From: JAVBKV01 sp031553885
GTDB lineage: Bacteria; Bacteroidota; Bacteroidia; Bacteroidales; Azobacteroidaceae
NCBI GenBank assembly: GCA_031553885.1
Contig: JAVBKV010000023.1
Span: 1 to 19,202 of the forward strand
Direction: 5' to 3'
DNA length: 19,202 nt
Below, piece by piece: positions 7,119 to 14,314 of the stretch. A model generated the notes under the pieces. The model made no database searches and had not been told where the DNA came from. It saw nothing but the letters and a program-made list of their open reading frames with translations. The translations under genes and the position numbers were made by a program. Each line of letters starts with the position of its first letter. Position 1 is the first letter of the stretch.

Positions 7119-8690
7119 ATGAAGAATATCTGGTTTATTGCTTTAATAAGCATTGTATTGGGTACGGCTTCCTGTTCGAAAGACGAGCCGGAAAATGAAA
7201 TCGTTTATACAGTGACCTTCAACACTGGTGGAGGTAATCTCACACCTGAATCGCAACGTGTGAAAGAAGGAGAAACAGCTATGGTACCTACCACTAATCC
7301 ATCCAAAACAGGTTACGTTTTTATGTTTTGGCACTTGACTGATAAAGCAACCCCTTATAATTTTAATACTCCTATAGCCGGTAATATTACACTCCAAGCC
7401 AAATGGGAGGAGGAAGCCAATGTAGAATACTTCCAAGTTGTATGGGAATTGAATGGCGGGTCGTGGCCTACCGGAGACAATCACGCCGCACAGGTAGCGA
7501 AAGGAGGAACGCTTACTGAACCTGCTACTCCTGTTAAATCAGGTTATACTTTCGATGGTTGGTATAAAGATGCTGCTTTAACCAACAAGATTACTTTCCC
7601 ATATGACATAAGCGAGGCAACAAGTAACTTCACTCTTTATGCTAAATGGAATAGTGGTAATATAGGGGGAGAAAATCCTCCGACAGCTCTGTATATTGCT
7701 GGAAGATATGACGGCACCGGTTGTTACTGGAAAGTTGATCTTTCCACAGGTAATATAACCCGGATACCACTCACCGTATACGGCGAAGCTACCGATATCA
7801 CCGTGGTGGGCAACGATGTATATGTATCGGGTTGGGATACAAGCGACGATTATGTGGTAGGTGGTGTAATCCTGAACAGAGCCTGCTATTGGAAAAACGG
7901 TATCAAGACATTCCTCTCCACCGGGATGTTGCAATACCCTCTTAAAGCAAACGCCATCGCTGTATCAGGGAGCAATGTGTATGTGGTCGGCAATGAAGAG
8001 ATCTATAACGGAACCAGGCCTTTTTACTGGAAAAACGGAGAACGTACAACCTTTTCCTCCTCCTCCAAATATAGCGGGGCAGATGATATTTTTATATCTG
8101 GTAGCAATGTTTATATTGCCGGCTGGGAAGGTGCGGTAAATGAAAAAAAGGAAACTGCCTCCTACTGGAAAAACGGAAACAAAACTGTCCTCACGGATGG
8201 ACAATACGATGCAGAGACAAGTGCTATCTTTGTGTCGGGAACGGATGTTTACGTGGCAGGTCGTCAGCGAGGGATTTACAGAGCTGAGGGTATTACCACT
8301 ACTCGCTGGAGAGCCCGTTACTGGAAAAACGGTTCTCCGGTTTCACTTACCGATGGACCACACGATGCTAGGATTTATGGTATTACTGTATCCGACAGCA
8401 AGGTTTACGCAACAGGATATGAAGATACCGATATCGCTTTCAATTCTTTCAGTACTCTTACTGATGTCTGTTACTGGGAAAACGGAAACAAAATCACCCT
8501 GGAACAGTTACCATATTCTAATGCTTATGATATTGCTGTGGCCGGCAAAAATGTGTATGTAACGGGTGTGGTATATAATGTTGATACAAAAAACTATATT
8601 GCCTGTTTCTGGAAAAACGGCATCAGAATTGACCTTACTGACAGTAAAAAAAATACGGAGGCATCAGCCATTGCTCTTTCATGGGAATGA
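7119..8690 (+). CDS. Surface lipoprotein with two InlB-type repeats and a seven-repeat propeller-like domain
   Basis: A 523-residue predicted outer-membrane lipoprotein. The signal peptide ends in the lipobox GTASC (Cys19), followed by SKDEPENE, consistent with surface export. Residues of about 29-97 and 105-178 are two Listeria-Bacteroides (InlB B-type) repeats, each running from VTFNTGGG or VWELNGGS to a closing QAKWE or YAKWN. From about 188 to the end are seven repeats of 45-54 residues, each with an I.VSGSNVYVAG-like strand pair and a YWKNG motif (aromatic-Trp pairs at about 203, 257, 303, 349, 401, 452, 497). The first repeat is short and the last eight residues (SAIALSWE) look like the strand that completes it, as in a seven-bladed beta-propeller with velcro closure. 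It is probably a ligand- or protein-binding surface protein. No catalytic motif is seen. Confidence 0.85.
   Translation: MKNIWFIALISIVLGTASCSKDEPENEIVYTVTFNTGGGNLTPESQRVKEGETAMVPTTNPSKTGYVFMFWHLTDKATPYNFNTPIAGNITLQAKWEEEANVEYFQVVWELNGGSWPTGDNHAAQVAKGGTLTEPATPVKSGYTFDGWYKDAALTNKITFPYDISEATSNFTLYAKWNSGNIGGENPPTALYIAGRYDGTGCYWKVDLSTGNITRIPLTVYGEATDITVVGNDVYVSGWDTSDDYVVGGVILNRACYWKNGIKTFLSTGMLQYPLKANAIAVSGSNVYVVGNEEIYNGTRPFYWKNGERTTFSSSSKYSGADDIFISGSNVYIAGWEGAVNEKKETASYWKNGNKTVLTDGQYDAETSAIFVSGTDVYVAGRQRGIYRAEGITTTRWRARYWKNGSPVSLTDGPHDARIYGITVSDSKVYATGYEDTDIAFNSFSTLTDVCYWENGNKITLEQLPYSNAYDIAVAGKNVYVTGVVYNVDTKNYIACFWKNGIRIDLTDSKKNTEASAIALSWE
7680..8687 (+). repeat. Seven internal repeats encoding propeller-like blades
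   Basis: The codons for the YWKNG motif recur nearly unchanged at DNA level: tactggaaaaacgg or a one- to two-base variant occurs in six of the seven repeats, with spacings of about 135-162 bp. Such nucleotide conservation suggests fairly recent internal duplication or gene conversion, and makes the region prone to change in repeat number. Confidence 0.75.
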
Positions 8691-8732
8691 CATTAGTAAG
8701 TTACGATTGACAGCATAAAAAGGCATTTATTG

Positions 8733-8769
8733 GAAGGAGATTGTCCATTTCGTACGGACAATCTCCTTC
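8733..8769 (+). terminator. Strong intrinsic terminator between convergent genes
   Basis: A 14-bp perfect stem (8733-8746 with 8756-8769, GAAGGAGATTGTCC and its complement) closes a 9-base loop and is followed by TGTTTTT. It lies 42 bases after the lipoprotein stop, so it ends that transcript. It may also work for the convergent hcp transcript, though its T-tract on that strand is weaker. Confidence 0.85.
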
Positions 8770-8793
8770 TGTTTTTCAACATGTAAACATGTT

Positions 8794-10440
8794 TTATTGA
8801 ATCTGAAATACTTTCAAATCCTCTTCTACTGTGGATGTTCCGCCGATGCCGAAATTTTCTACCAATACATTCGTTACATTCGGAGAGAGGAAAGCCGGCA
8901 ACGTCGGGCCGAGGTGAATGTTTTTAACGCCGAGACTCAATAGAGCCAATAATACGATTACGGCTTTCTGCTCATACCATGCGATGTTGTAAACAATCGG
9001 AAGATCATTCACACTATCTAAACCGAAGGCCTCTTTGAGCGCCAATGCGATTACGACCAGCGAATAACTGTCGTTGCATTGTCCGGCATCCAGTACGCGG
9101 GGGATGCCGCCGATATCTCCCAGCGGAAGTTTGTTGTAGCGGTACTTGGCACAACCAGCTGTCAGGATAACGTTGTCTTTTGGCAGGGCTGATGCGAAAT
9201 CTGTATAATAACTCCGGGATTTCATCCGTCCGTCGCATCCGGCCATAACGACAAATTTTTTGATGGCTCCTGATTTCACGGCATCCACTACCTTGTCGGC
9301 CAATGCCAATACCTGATTATGGGCAAATCCACCGATGATTTCACCTTTCTCAATTTCCGTTGGTGGCTGGCATTTCTTTGCATGTTCAACTAATACTGAA
9401 AAATCTTTGGGTTTTCCGTCTTTACGGCCGGGAATGTGTATGGCTCCTGCGAGTCCTGCCGAACCGGTCGTGTAAATCCGGTCGGTATATGTCGACGACT
9501 TCAAAGGAGGAACGATGCAGTTTGTCGTAAAAAGAATGACGCCGTTGAAACTTTCGAATTCTTCCCGCTGTTTCCACCATGCATTTCCGTAATTCCCGAT
9601 GAAATGCGGATATTTCTTAAATGCAGGGTAATAATTGGCCGGTAGCATTTCACTGTGCGTATACACATCGACACCGGTTCCGGCCGTTTGTTCGAGCAAT
9701 TCTTCCATGTCTTTCAAATCATGTCCGCTGATTAGAATACCCGGGGTTTTTCCTACACCGATGTTTACTTTGGTGATTTCAGGGTTTCCGAAAGAAGAAG
9801 TATTGGCTTTGTCGAGTAATGCCATGGCTTTTACTCCGCATTCGCCAACACCCAGGGCAAGCGACGTAAGTTCGTCAATGGAAATGTCTTTCCTACTCAC
9901 TTCTGCCAGTGCATTTTCAATCATCGCATAGATATCATTGTTTTCGTAACCCAGGTTCAGCGCGTGTTCCGCATAGGCGGCAGCACCTTTGACTCCATAA
10001 ATAATCAGTTGTTTCAGCGAACGGATGTCTTCGTTACTTTCTGTCAATACACCAACTTCGCCGGATTTTTTCTCATAGTCTGAAGGGTAAACGAAGAAAT
10101 ACACTTCGTCCAGGTCAGGTAGTGCAATTCCGTGTTTTTTTGCTGTTCCGGCCAATTCGTTTTTAATGGTGAGGGCTTTTTCGATGCGTTCTTTGATAGC
10201 AGCATCGTCAAAATTGGCGTTTGTAATGGTGCAAAAAAGAGCATCCAATATCTGACGGCTGGCAGTGATAGCTGCGATTCCCTTCTCACGTAAAGCAGCG
10301 TTCACGACCGCTTCTCCGCGAACTACGTACAGCAACAGGTCCATCAGTCCTGCCGTTTGTGGTTCTTTTCCACATACCCCTTTGATAGTACAGCCTTTAC
10401 CCTGGGCTGCTTCCTGGCATTGATAACAAAACATTTCCAT
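8794..10440 (-). CDS. hcp: Hybrid cluster protein (class I), nitric oxide / hydroxylamine reductase
   Basis: A 548-residue cytoplasmic Hcp. The N-terminal cluster motif is C-x2-C-x8-C-x5-C (Cys5, 8, 17, 23), the spacing of class I enzymes from strict anaerobes. Ligands of the hybrid Fe-S-O cluster are all visible in order: ISGHDL (His), HSEMLP (Glu), TTNCIVPP (Cys), AGCDGR (the persulfidated Cys), TAGCAKYRYNK (Cys), DAGQCNDSYS (Cys) and WYEQKAV (Glu, Lys). Hcp reduces NO to N2O in vivo and hydroxylamine in vitro. I chose ATG 10440 because the frame upstream to 10488 would overlap the preceding Fe-S gene and adds 16 residues before the conserved MFCYQCQE. It lies 31 bases after that Fe-S gene and is probably co-transcribed with it under the HcpR-like regulator. 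Confidence 0.97.
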   Translation of the reverse strand: MEMFCYQCQEAAQGKGCTIKGVCGKEPQTAGLMDLLLYVVRGEAVVNAALREKGIAAITASRQILDALFCTITNANFDDAAIKERIEKALTIKNELAGTAKKHGIALPDLDEVYFFVYPSDYEKKSGEVGVLTESNEDIRSLKQLIIYGVKGAAAYAEHALNLGYENNDIYAMIENALAEVSRKDISIDELTSLALGVGECGVKAMALLDKANTSSFGNPEITKVNIGVGKTPGILISGHDLKDMEELLEQTAGTGVDVYTHSEMLPANYYPAFKKYPHFIGNYGNAWWKQREEFESFNGVILFTTNCIVPPLKSSTYTDRIYTTGSAGLAGAIHIPGRKDGKPKDFSVLVEHAKKCQPPTEIEKGEIIGGFAHNQVLALADKVVDAVKSGAIKKFVVMAGCDGRMKSRSYYTDFASALPKDNVILTAGCAKYRYNKLPLGDIGGIPRVLDAGQCNDSYSLVVIALALKEAFGLDSVNDLPIVYNIAWYEQKAVIVLLALLSLGVKNIHLGPTLPAFLSPNVTNVLVENFGIGGTSTVEEDLKVFQIQ

Positions 10441-10471
10441 GATCTTTATTTTTAGATATTCATTATTATTC

Positions 10472-11329
10472 TTACATCCATTTCTCACTGATTACTTCAC
10501 CTCTCACCGAAAGTACGATTACCTTTACCGGAATATTCCGTTTGGCCTGTTCTCTTGCCATTTCAGCGATCCGTACCAATCCGCTGCAACATGGAACTTC
10601 CATAATAAGCACAGTCAATGTGTCTATTTGCGCTACATCGATCATTGCCGTTAATTTATTCACATACGATTGTGTATTACTGTCGAGTTTCGGACAGGCG
10701 ATTGCAAGCATCTTTCCTTTTAGAAAACGGCTGTGAAATTCACCACTGGCAAATGCTGTGCAGTCGGCTGCGAGTAACAGGTTGGTTCCGGACAGGAAAC
10801 CGGCCTGCGGATTCAGTAAATGCAATTGTACAGGAAATTGTCTCAGTTCGGAAGATTGAGCTTGCGGAGCTTTTATTCCCGAAGGCATTGCAAAACTACC
10901 GGCAGCGGTTGTTTTAATCTCCCGCATCATCGAGCCCGGGCAGCCACAGGCCAACGGTTTTTCTTTTTCTTTTGTTTGAAAATTCACATGAATATGGTGT
11001 CTGTCCAGGTATTCCAGCCCCTGATGTAAAAGTTCCATTTCACCATGTTCTTTCAAATGGTTCAGGTGAGCGAGGATTACCGCGTTTCCTTTAGGTGCAA
11101 TACGTTCCATTACAGCTTCTTCGCTGTAAGGTTCGGCTTCCCGCTCTTCCAGTGTGATAGCATCGACCGGACATTCACCGATGCAGGCGCCCAGTCCGTC
11201 GCAATAAAGTTCGCTGACCATTATCGCTTTACCATTAATCAATTGCAGGGCTCCTTCGTGACATCCTGTTACACAGGCACCGCAGCCGTTGCAACGTTCT
11301 TCGTCGATTTTAATAATTGTCCGTTTCAT
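10472..11329 (-). CDS. Ferredoxin-like Fe-S protein, probable electron partner of Hcp
   Basis: A 285-residue protein starting with a ferredoxin module. Its first motif is a full CNGCGACVTGC (C-x2-C-x2-C-x3-C, residues 13-23). The second is CDGLGACIGECP, in which the second cysteine position is leucine, so the second cluster would be [3Fe-4S] or use another ligand. The C-terminal part (about 125-285) adds conserved-looking cysteine motifs: CGCPGS, ADCTAFA, ACPKLD and EVPCCSG. The architecture differs from the flavin-containing Hcr of E. coli, but the position directly upstream of hcp under a shared promoter suggests the same job: delivering electrons to Hcp. A Shine-Dalgarno-like AGGAGGG lies at 11346-11340, supporting ATG 11329. 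The electron-donor role is inferred from context. Confidence 0.85.
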   Translation of the reverse strand: MKRTIIKIDEERCNGCGACVTGCHEGALQLINGKAIMVSELYCDGLGACIGECPVDAITLEEREAEPYSEEAVMERIAPKGNAVILAHLNHLKEHGEMELLHQGLEYLDRHHIHVNFQTKEKEKPLACGCPGSMMREIKTTAAGSFAMPSGIKAPQAQSSELRQFPVQLHLLNPQAGFLSGTNLLLAADCTAFASGEFHSRFLKGKMLAIACPKLDSNTQSYVNKLTAMIDVAQIDTLTVLIMEVPCCSGLVRIAEMAREQAKRNIPVKVIVLSVRGEVISEKWM

Positions 11330-11356
11330 ATTTATTATTCCCTCCTGATTTTAGGA

Positions 11357-11364
11357 CAAAAGTA
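11357..11364 (-). promoter_or_regulatory. -7 promoter element for the Fe-S protein-hcp operon
   Basis: On the minus strand this reads TACTTTTG, an exact TAnnTTTG match, 27 bases before the ATG at 11329. Transcription would start near 11350. The Crp/Fnr-type palindrome at 11386-11401 is then centred at about -43, the position of a class II activator. Confidence 0.65.
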
Positions 11365-11385
11365 GGGGAGTGTTACATCTTAATC

Positions 11386-11401
11386 TGTCACAAATGTTAC
11401 A
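11386..11401. promoter_or_regulatory. Crp/Fnr (HcpR-like) operator between the hcp operon and the regulator gene
   Basis: TGTCACAAATGTTACA fits the dyad TGTnACAnnTGTnACA at all twelve defined positions, the general form bound by Crp/Fnr-family dimers. It lies between two divergent TAnnTTTG promoters, about -43 from the hcp-side start and about -38 from the regulator-side start, so one dimer could control both. An extra half-site, TGTTACA, is at 11371-11377 inside the hcp-side promoter. Binding by the adjacent regulator is inferred. Confidence 0.65.
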
Positions 11402-11417
11402 TATCGACTATTTTTTA

Positions 11418-11425
11418 TACTTTTG
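11418..11425 (+). promoter_or_regulatory. -7 promoter element for the Crp/Fnr-family regulator gene
   Basis: TACTTTTG is an exact TAnnTTTG match, 25 bases before ATG 11451. With the operator at 11386-11401 just upstream, the regulator probably controls its own synthesis. Confidence 0.6.
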
Positions 11426-11450
11426 TTGTTGAAATAAGGACTTATATCAC

Positions 11451-12125
11451 ATGGATTATTGTATCGTATCTGAAATCCCCCTTTTTCATTCGATTGGGGA
11501 AGAAGAACTGATAAGAATTTTTTCAGAACTGAATATTTCCGAAACCCGTTTCAGGAAAGAGGCTTTGCTCGCCATGCAGGATGAGCCCTGTAACCGTTTG
11601 ATAATCCTGCTTTCGGGAAGTGTGAAAGCTGAAATGATCGATTCTTCAGGACGAATGATTAAGGTGGAAGATATCGTTGCTCCTAACCCGTTGGCCATAT
11701 TGTTTTTGTTTGGACAAAACAACCGTTTCCCGGTACAGGTAACTGCACGGGAAGAAGTGACAGCATTGGTGATTCCCAAACAATCCGTTCTCCGGATGCT
11801 TGGAATGAATCAGACTCTCTTGAAAAACTACCTGGATATTTCAGCCGGATTTGCTTCCCGTCTCAGTCAGAAGCTGCATTTTATGTCATTTCGGACAATA
11901 CGGCAAAAATTGGCGGTATACATCATGAAACGCTCGAAAGAAACACAATCCGATAGTATAGACCTGGATAAAACCAAAAGCGCTTTGGCGGAATATTTTG
12001 GTGTATCACGTCCTTCGCTGGAACGGGAACTGACTAAAATGCAACTCGACGGACTGATCTCAGCCAATAAAAAGAAAATAGAAATAAAGGATAAGAAAGA
12101 ACTGGCACGGTTGATTCATCTTTAA
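11451..12125 (+). CDS. Crp/Fnr-family regulator, HcpR-like
   Basis: A 224-residue regulator with a cyclic-nucleotide-binding-like beta-barrel (about 1-115), a long dimer helix (about 118-145) and a C-terminal winged helix whose recognition helix reads GVSRPSLERELTKM. It lacks the N-terminal cysteine cluster of Fnr, so it is not a direct [4Fe-4S] oxygen sensor of that type. It resembles the HcpR/Dnr group, known in several anaerobes to respond to nitrosative stress and to control hcp; in Porphyromonas gingivalis HcpR is needed for growth with nitrite or NO. Its place between hcp and nrfHA, with matching palindromes before both, supports that role. How it senses NO (heme is established for some relatives) cannot be read here. 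The stop codon lies one base before the nrfH-side operator. Confidence 0.85.
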   Translation: MDYCIVSEIPLFHSIGEEELIRIFSELNISETRFRKEALLAMQDEPCNRLIILLSGSVKAEMIDSSGRMIKVEDIVAPNPLAILFLFGQNNRFPVQVTAREEVTALVIPKQSVLRMLGMNQTLLKNYLDISAGFASRLSQKLHFMSFRTIRQKLAVYIMKRSKETQSDSIDLDKTKSALAEYFGVSRPSLERELTKMQLDGLISANKKKIEIKDKKELARLIHL

Positions 12126-12126
12126 A

Positions 12127-12142
12127 TGTTGCATCGGTTACA
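12127..12142. promoter_or_regulatory. Second Crp/Fnr (HcpR-like) operator, upstream of nrfH
   Basis: TGTTGCATCGGTTACA matches ten of the twelve defined positions of TGTnACAnnTGTnACA and shares 11 of 16 bases with the hcp-side site. It begins one base after the regulator's stop codon, and its centre is about 42-44 bases before the predicted nrfH transcription start, again a class II activator position. It links nitrite reduction and NO removal under one regulator. Confidence 0.55.
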
Positions 12143-12143
12143 C

Positions 12144-12171
12144 TTTGTTTCCCAAAAAATTTGTTACTTTG
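12144..12171 (+). promoter_or_regulatory. Probable nrfH-operon promoter
   Basis: TTTG at 12144-12147 could serve as the -33 element. TACTTTG at 12165-12171 resembles TAnnTTTG with one base fewer in the spacer. Transcription would start near 12178, giving a leader of about 24 bases before ATG 12202. Its presence inside the longest open frame argues against starting nrfH at 12145. Confidence 0.45.
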
Positions 12172-12201
12172 CACCATAACTTTAAATTATGTGCTGATTT
12201 T

Positions 12202-12801
12202 ATGAAAAAGTTCCTGAACAGGATTCCAGGTAAAATGATTCTCCCGTTTTTTATCGCAGGGGGATTGCTGGCTGGTTTGGGTACTTATGCCATATACATG
12301 TCAAGGGCACACTCTTACTTATCAGACGATCCCTCGGCTTGTATCAACTGCCACATCATGACTCCTTATTTCCAGTCATGGAACCATAGTTCGCACGCTC
12401 AATGGGCGAATTGTAACGACTGTCATGTGCCACATGACAATGTTTTTTCAAAATATGCTTTCAAGGCCATGGACGGTTTGTATCACGCGGCGGTTTTTAC
12501 GGTAAACGGAGAACCTCAGTCGATACGTCCTCGCGAGGCGAGTAATAATGTGATTATGGAAAACTGTATTCGTTGCCATACGCAATTGAATACGGAATTT
12601 GTAAAAACGGGAATGATCAGTTATACGGAAACCCGGAACGGAGAAGGAAAATCCTGCTGGGATTGTCACACGCAGGTTCCGCACACCAAAATTTCGGGTT
12701 TGAGTTCGTCGCCCAATGCCATTGTGCCGTTGCCCGAATCACCCGTTCCCGACTGGCTGAAAAAAATAATGGAAAAAAAATCAACTGATAAAACGGAATA
12801 A
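12202..12801 (+). CDS. nrfH: Cytochrome c nitrite reductase small subunit NrfH
   Basis: A 199-residue membrane-anchored tetraheme c-type cytochrome of the NapC/NirT family; it takes electrons from menaquinol and passes them to NrfA. One N-terminal helix (about 12-33) anchors it. Four heme sites follow: CINCH (47-51), CNDCH (71-75), CIRCH (122-126) and CWDCH (152-156). The first is followed by I-M, the CxxCHxM pattern typical of NrfH, in which the methionine ligates heme 1. I place the start at ATG 12202; the open frame begins at 12145, but those 19 extra codons cover the predicted promoter and do not resemble the family. It is the first gene of the nrf operon, with three bases between its stop and nrfA. 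Confidence 0.95.
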   Translation: MKKFLNRIPGKMILPFFIAGGLLAGLGTYAIYMSRAHSYLSDDPSACINCHIMTPYFQSWNHSSHAQWANCNDCHVPHDNVFSKYAFKAMDGLYHAAVFTVNGEPQSIRPREASNNVIMENCIRCHTQLNTEFVKTGMISYTETRNGEGKSCWDCHTQVPHTKISGLSSSPNAIVPLPESPVPDWLKKIMEKKSTDKTE

Positions 12802-12804
12802 AGC

Positions 12805-14304
12805 ATGCTGAAACGACTAACAGAAGCCATCAGGCGTAAGCCCATAATCGGATGGGGGATATTTGCCGCTGTTATGATAGCGGTATTTGTATTGGGACTT
12901 CTTGCCGCATCGATTACCGAACGGAGGGCAGAGATAGCCACCTTGTTCAACAATAAAAAAGTGGAAATTACTGGCATCGAATCCCACAATGAGAGTTGGG
13001 GAGAAAATTATCCCCGGGAATACAACACGTGGAAAAAGACGGCTGATATGGATTTCCGGAGTAAGCACCTGGGAAATATGCCGGACGATGTTCTGGCAAG
13101 TCGTCCTGAAATGGTAGTGCTGTGGGCGGGATACGCTTTTGCACAGGATTATTCGGCGCCGCGCGGACATATGCATGCCTTGGAAGATATACGGGCAACA
13201 TTGCGGACCGGTTCTCCCGATGAGAATACGAAGGATATGCAGCCTTCCACCTGCTGGACCTGTAAAAGTCCCGATGTACCCCGTATGATGCACGAAGCCG
13301 GTATTGAAAACTTTTATAAAACGCCGTGGAGTGGTATGGGCGACCAGATAGTTAACCCGATTGGCTGTGCCGATTGTCATGATCCTAAAACCATGAACCT
13401 GACCATTACCCGTCCGGGGTTGATCGAGGCTTTCGAACGTCAGGGACGTAACATTGCCGATGCCACACCTCAGGAAATGCGCTCGCTTGTCTGTGCCCAA
13501 TGCCATGTTGAATATTTCTTTAAGGGTGATGGAAAATACCTTACCTTTCCCTGGGATGGAGGTATGACGGTTGAAGATATGGAAAAATACTACGATGAGG
13601 CCGATTATAAGGACTGGACGCATGCCGTAAGCCGGGCGCCGATGCTGAAAGCGCAACATCCCGATTACGAGCTGTTCTTGTTAGGGCCACATGCCCAGCG
13701 TGGGTTGAGTTGTGCCGATTGCCACATGCCCTATATTTCGGAAGGTGGAATTAAATATTCCAACCACCAGGTAGTCAGTCCGTTGAAGAATATTTCCAAT
13801 ACCTGCCAGGTTTGCCACCGTGATTCGGAAGAAAAACTCCGCAATTACGTTTACCAATACCAGGATAAAGCGCTTGAAATCCGTGACCGGATTGAAACCG
13901 AATTATCTAAAGCGCATATCCTGGCTAAAGCAGCATGGGATAACGGTGCCTCGGAAACTGAGATGACACCTGTCCTGAAATTGCTTCGTCAGGCGCAGTG
14001 GCGTTGGGATTTTGCCGTGGCCTCACATGGCGGGTCTTTCCATGCTCCTGTCGAAACGCAGCGTATATTGGCACACAGTCTGGACAAGTCGTTGCTGGCA
14101 CAACTGGAAGTACAGAAAGTGCTTTTTGCCCACGGTGTAAAAGAAGTTCCAATGCCTGATATTACCACCAAAGAAAAGGCTCAGAATTACATTGGACTGG
14201 ATATGAAGACCATCCGCGAAAAGAAAGCCAGGTGGATGGAAACTGTTGTTCCGAAATGGGTGCAAACAGCTAAAGAAAAGGGACGTTTATTAAGCAGCAA
14301 CTAG
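12805..14304 (+). CDS. nrfA: Cytochrome c nitrite reductase catalytic subunit NrfA
   Basis: A 499-residue pentaheme enzyme that reduces nitrite to ammonium with six electrons outside the cytoplasmic membrane. An N-terminal hydrophobic helix (about 13-37) serves as signal or anchor. The active-site heme is bound by CWTCK (150-154), with lysine in place of histidine as distal ligand, the hallmark of NrfA. The other hemes are at CADCH (188-192), CAQCH (230-234), CADCH (303-307) and CQVCH (334-338). Catalytic residues are visible: Arg120 in APRGHM, Tyr237 in CHVEYFF and His296 in LLGPHAQ. Glu236, Tyr237, Lys282 and Gln284 fit the calcium site of the classical Ca-dependent group. Everything needed for activity is present. 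It sits between nrfH and the cytochrome c maturation genes. Confidence 0.97.
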   Translation: MLKRLTEAIRRKPIIGWGIFAAVMIAVFVLGLLAASITERRAEIATLFNNKKVEITGIESHNESWGENYPREYNTWKKTADMDFRSKHLGNMPDDVLASRPEMVVLWAGYAFAQDYSAPRGHMHALEDIRATLRTGSPDENTKDMQPSTCWTCKSPDVPRMMHEAGIENFYKTPWSGMGDQIVNPIGCADCHDPKTMNLTITRPGLIEAFERQGRNIADATPQEMRSLVCAQCHVEYFFKGDGKYLTFPWDGGMTVEDMEKYYDEADYKDWTHAVSRAPMLKAQHPDYELFLLGPHAQRGLSCADCHMPYISEGGIKYSNHQVVSPLKNISNTCQVCHRDSEEKLRNYVYQYQDKALEIRDRIETELSKAHILAKAAWDNGASETEMTPVLKLLRQAQWRWDFAVASHGGSFHAPVETQRILAHSLDKSLLAQLEVQKVLFAHGVKEVPMPDITTKEKAQNYIGLDMKTIREKKARWMETVVPKWVQTAKEKGRLLSSN

Positions 14305-14314
14305 AACGGAAGAC

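Noticed and set aside
7680..8687. The repeated DNA in the lipoprotein gene as a CRISPR array or minisatellite.
   Set aside because: Repeats are in frame, of unequal length, and encode a conserved protein motif; there are no identical repeats with unique spacers. No CRISPR array was seen anywhere in the window.
10441..10488. A 16-codon N-terminal extension of hcp.
   Set aside because: It would overlap the upstream Fe-S gene and precedes the conserved MFCYQCQE start of the family; ATG 10440 gives the usual length.
11451..12125. Assignment of the regulator as a classical oxygen-sensing Fnr.
   Set aside because: The N-terminal cysteine cluster needed to hold the [4Fe-4S] centre is absent; only two cysteines were seen in the sensor domain.
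12145..12201. A 19-codon N-terminal extension of nrfH.
   Set aside because: The stretch contains the likely promoter, and NrfH proteins start shortly before their membrane helix, as with ATG 12202.
12817..13659. A 280-residue open frame antisense to nrfA.
   Set aside because: The nrfA frame has five heme motifs and all catalytic residues; the antisense frame shows no domain and is an effect of codon bias.
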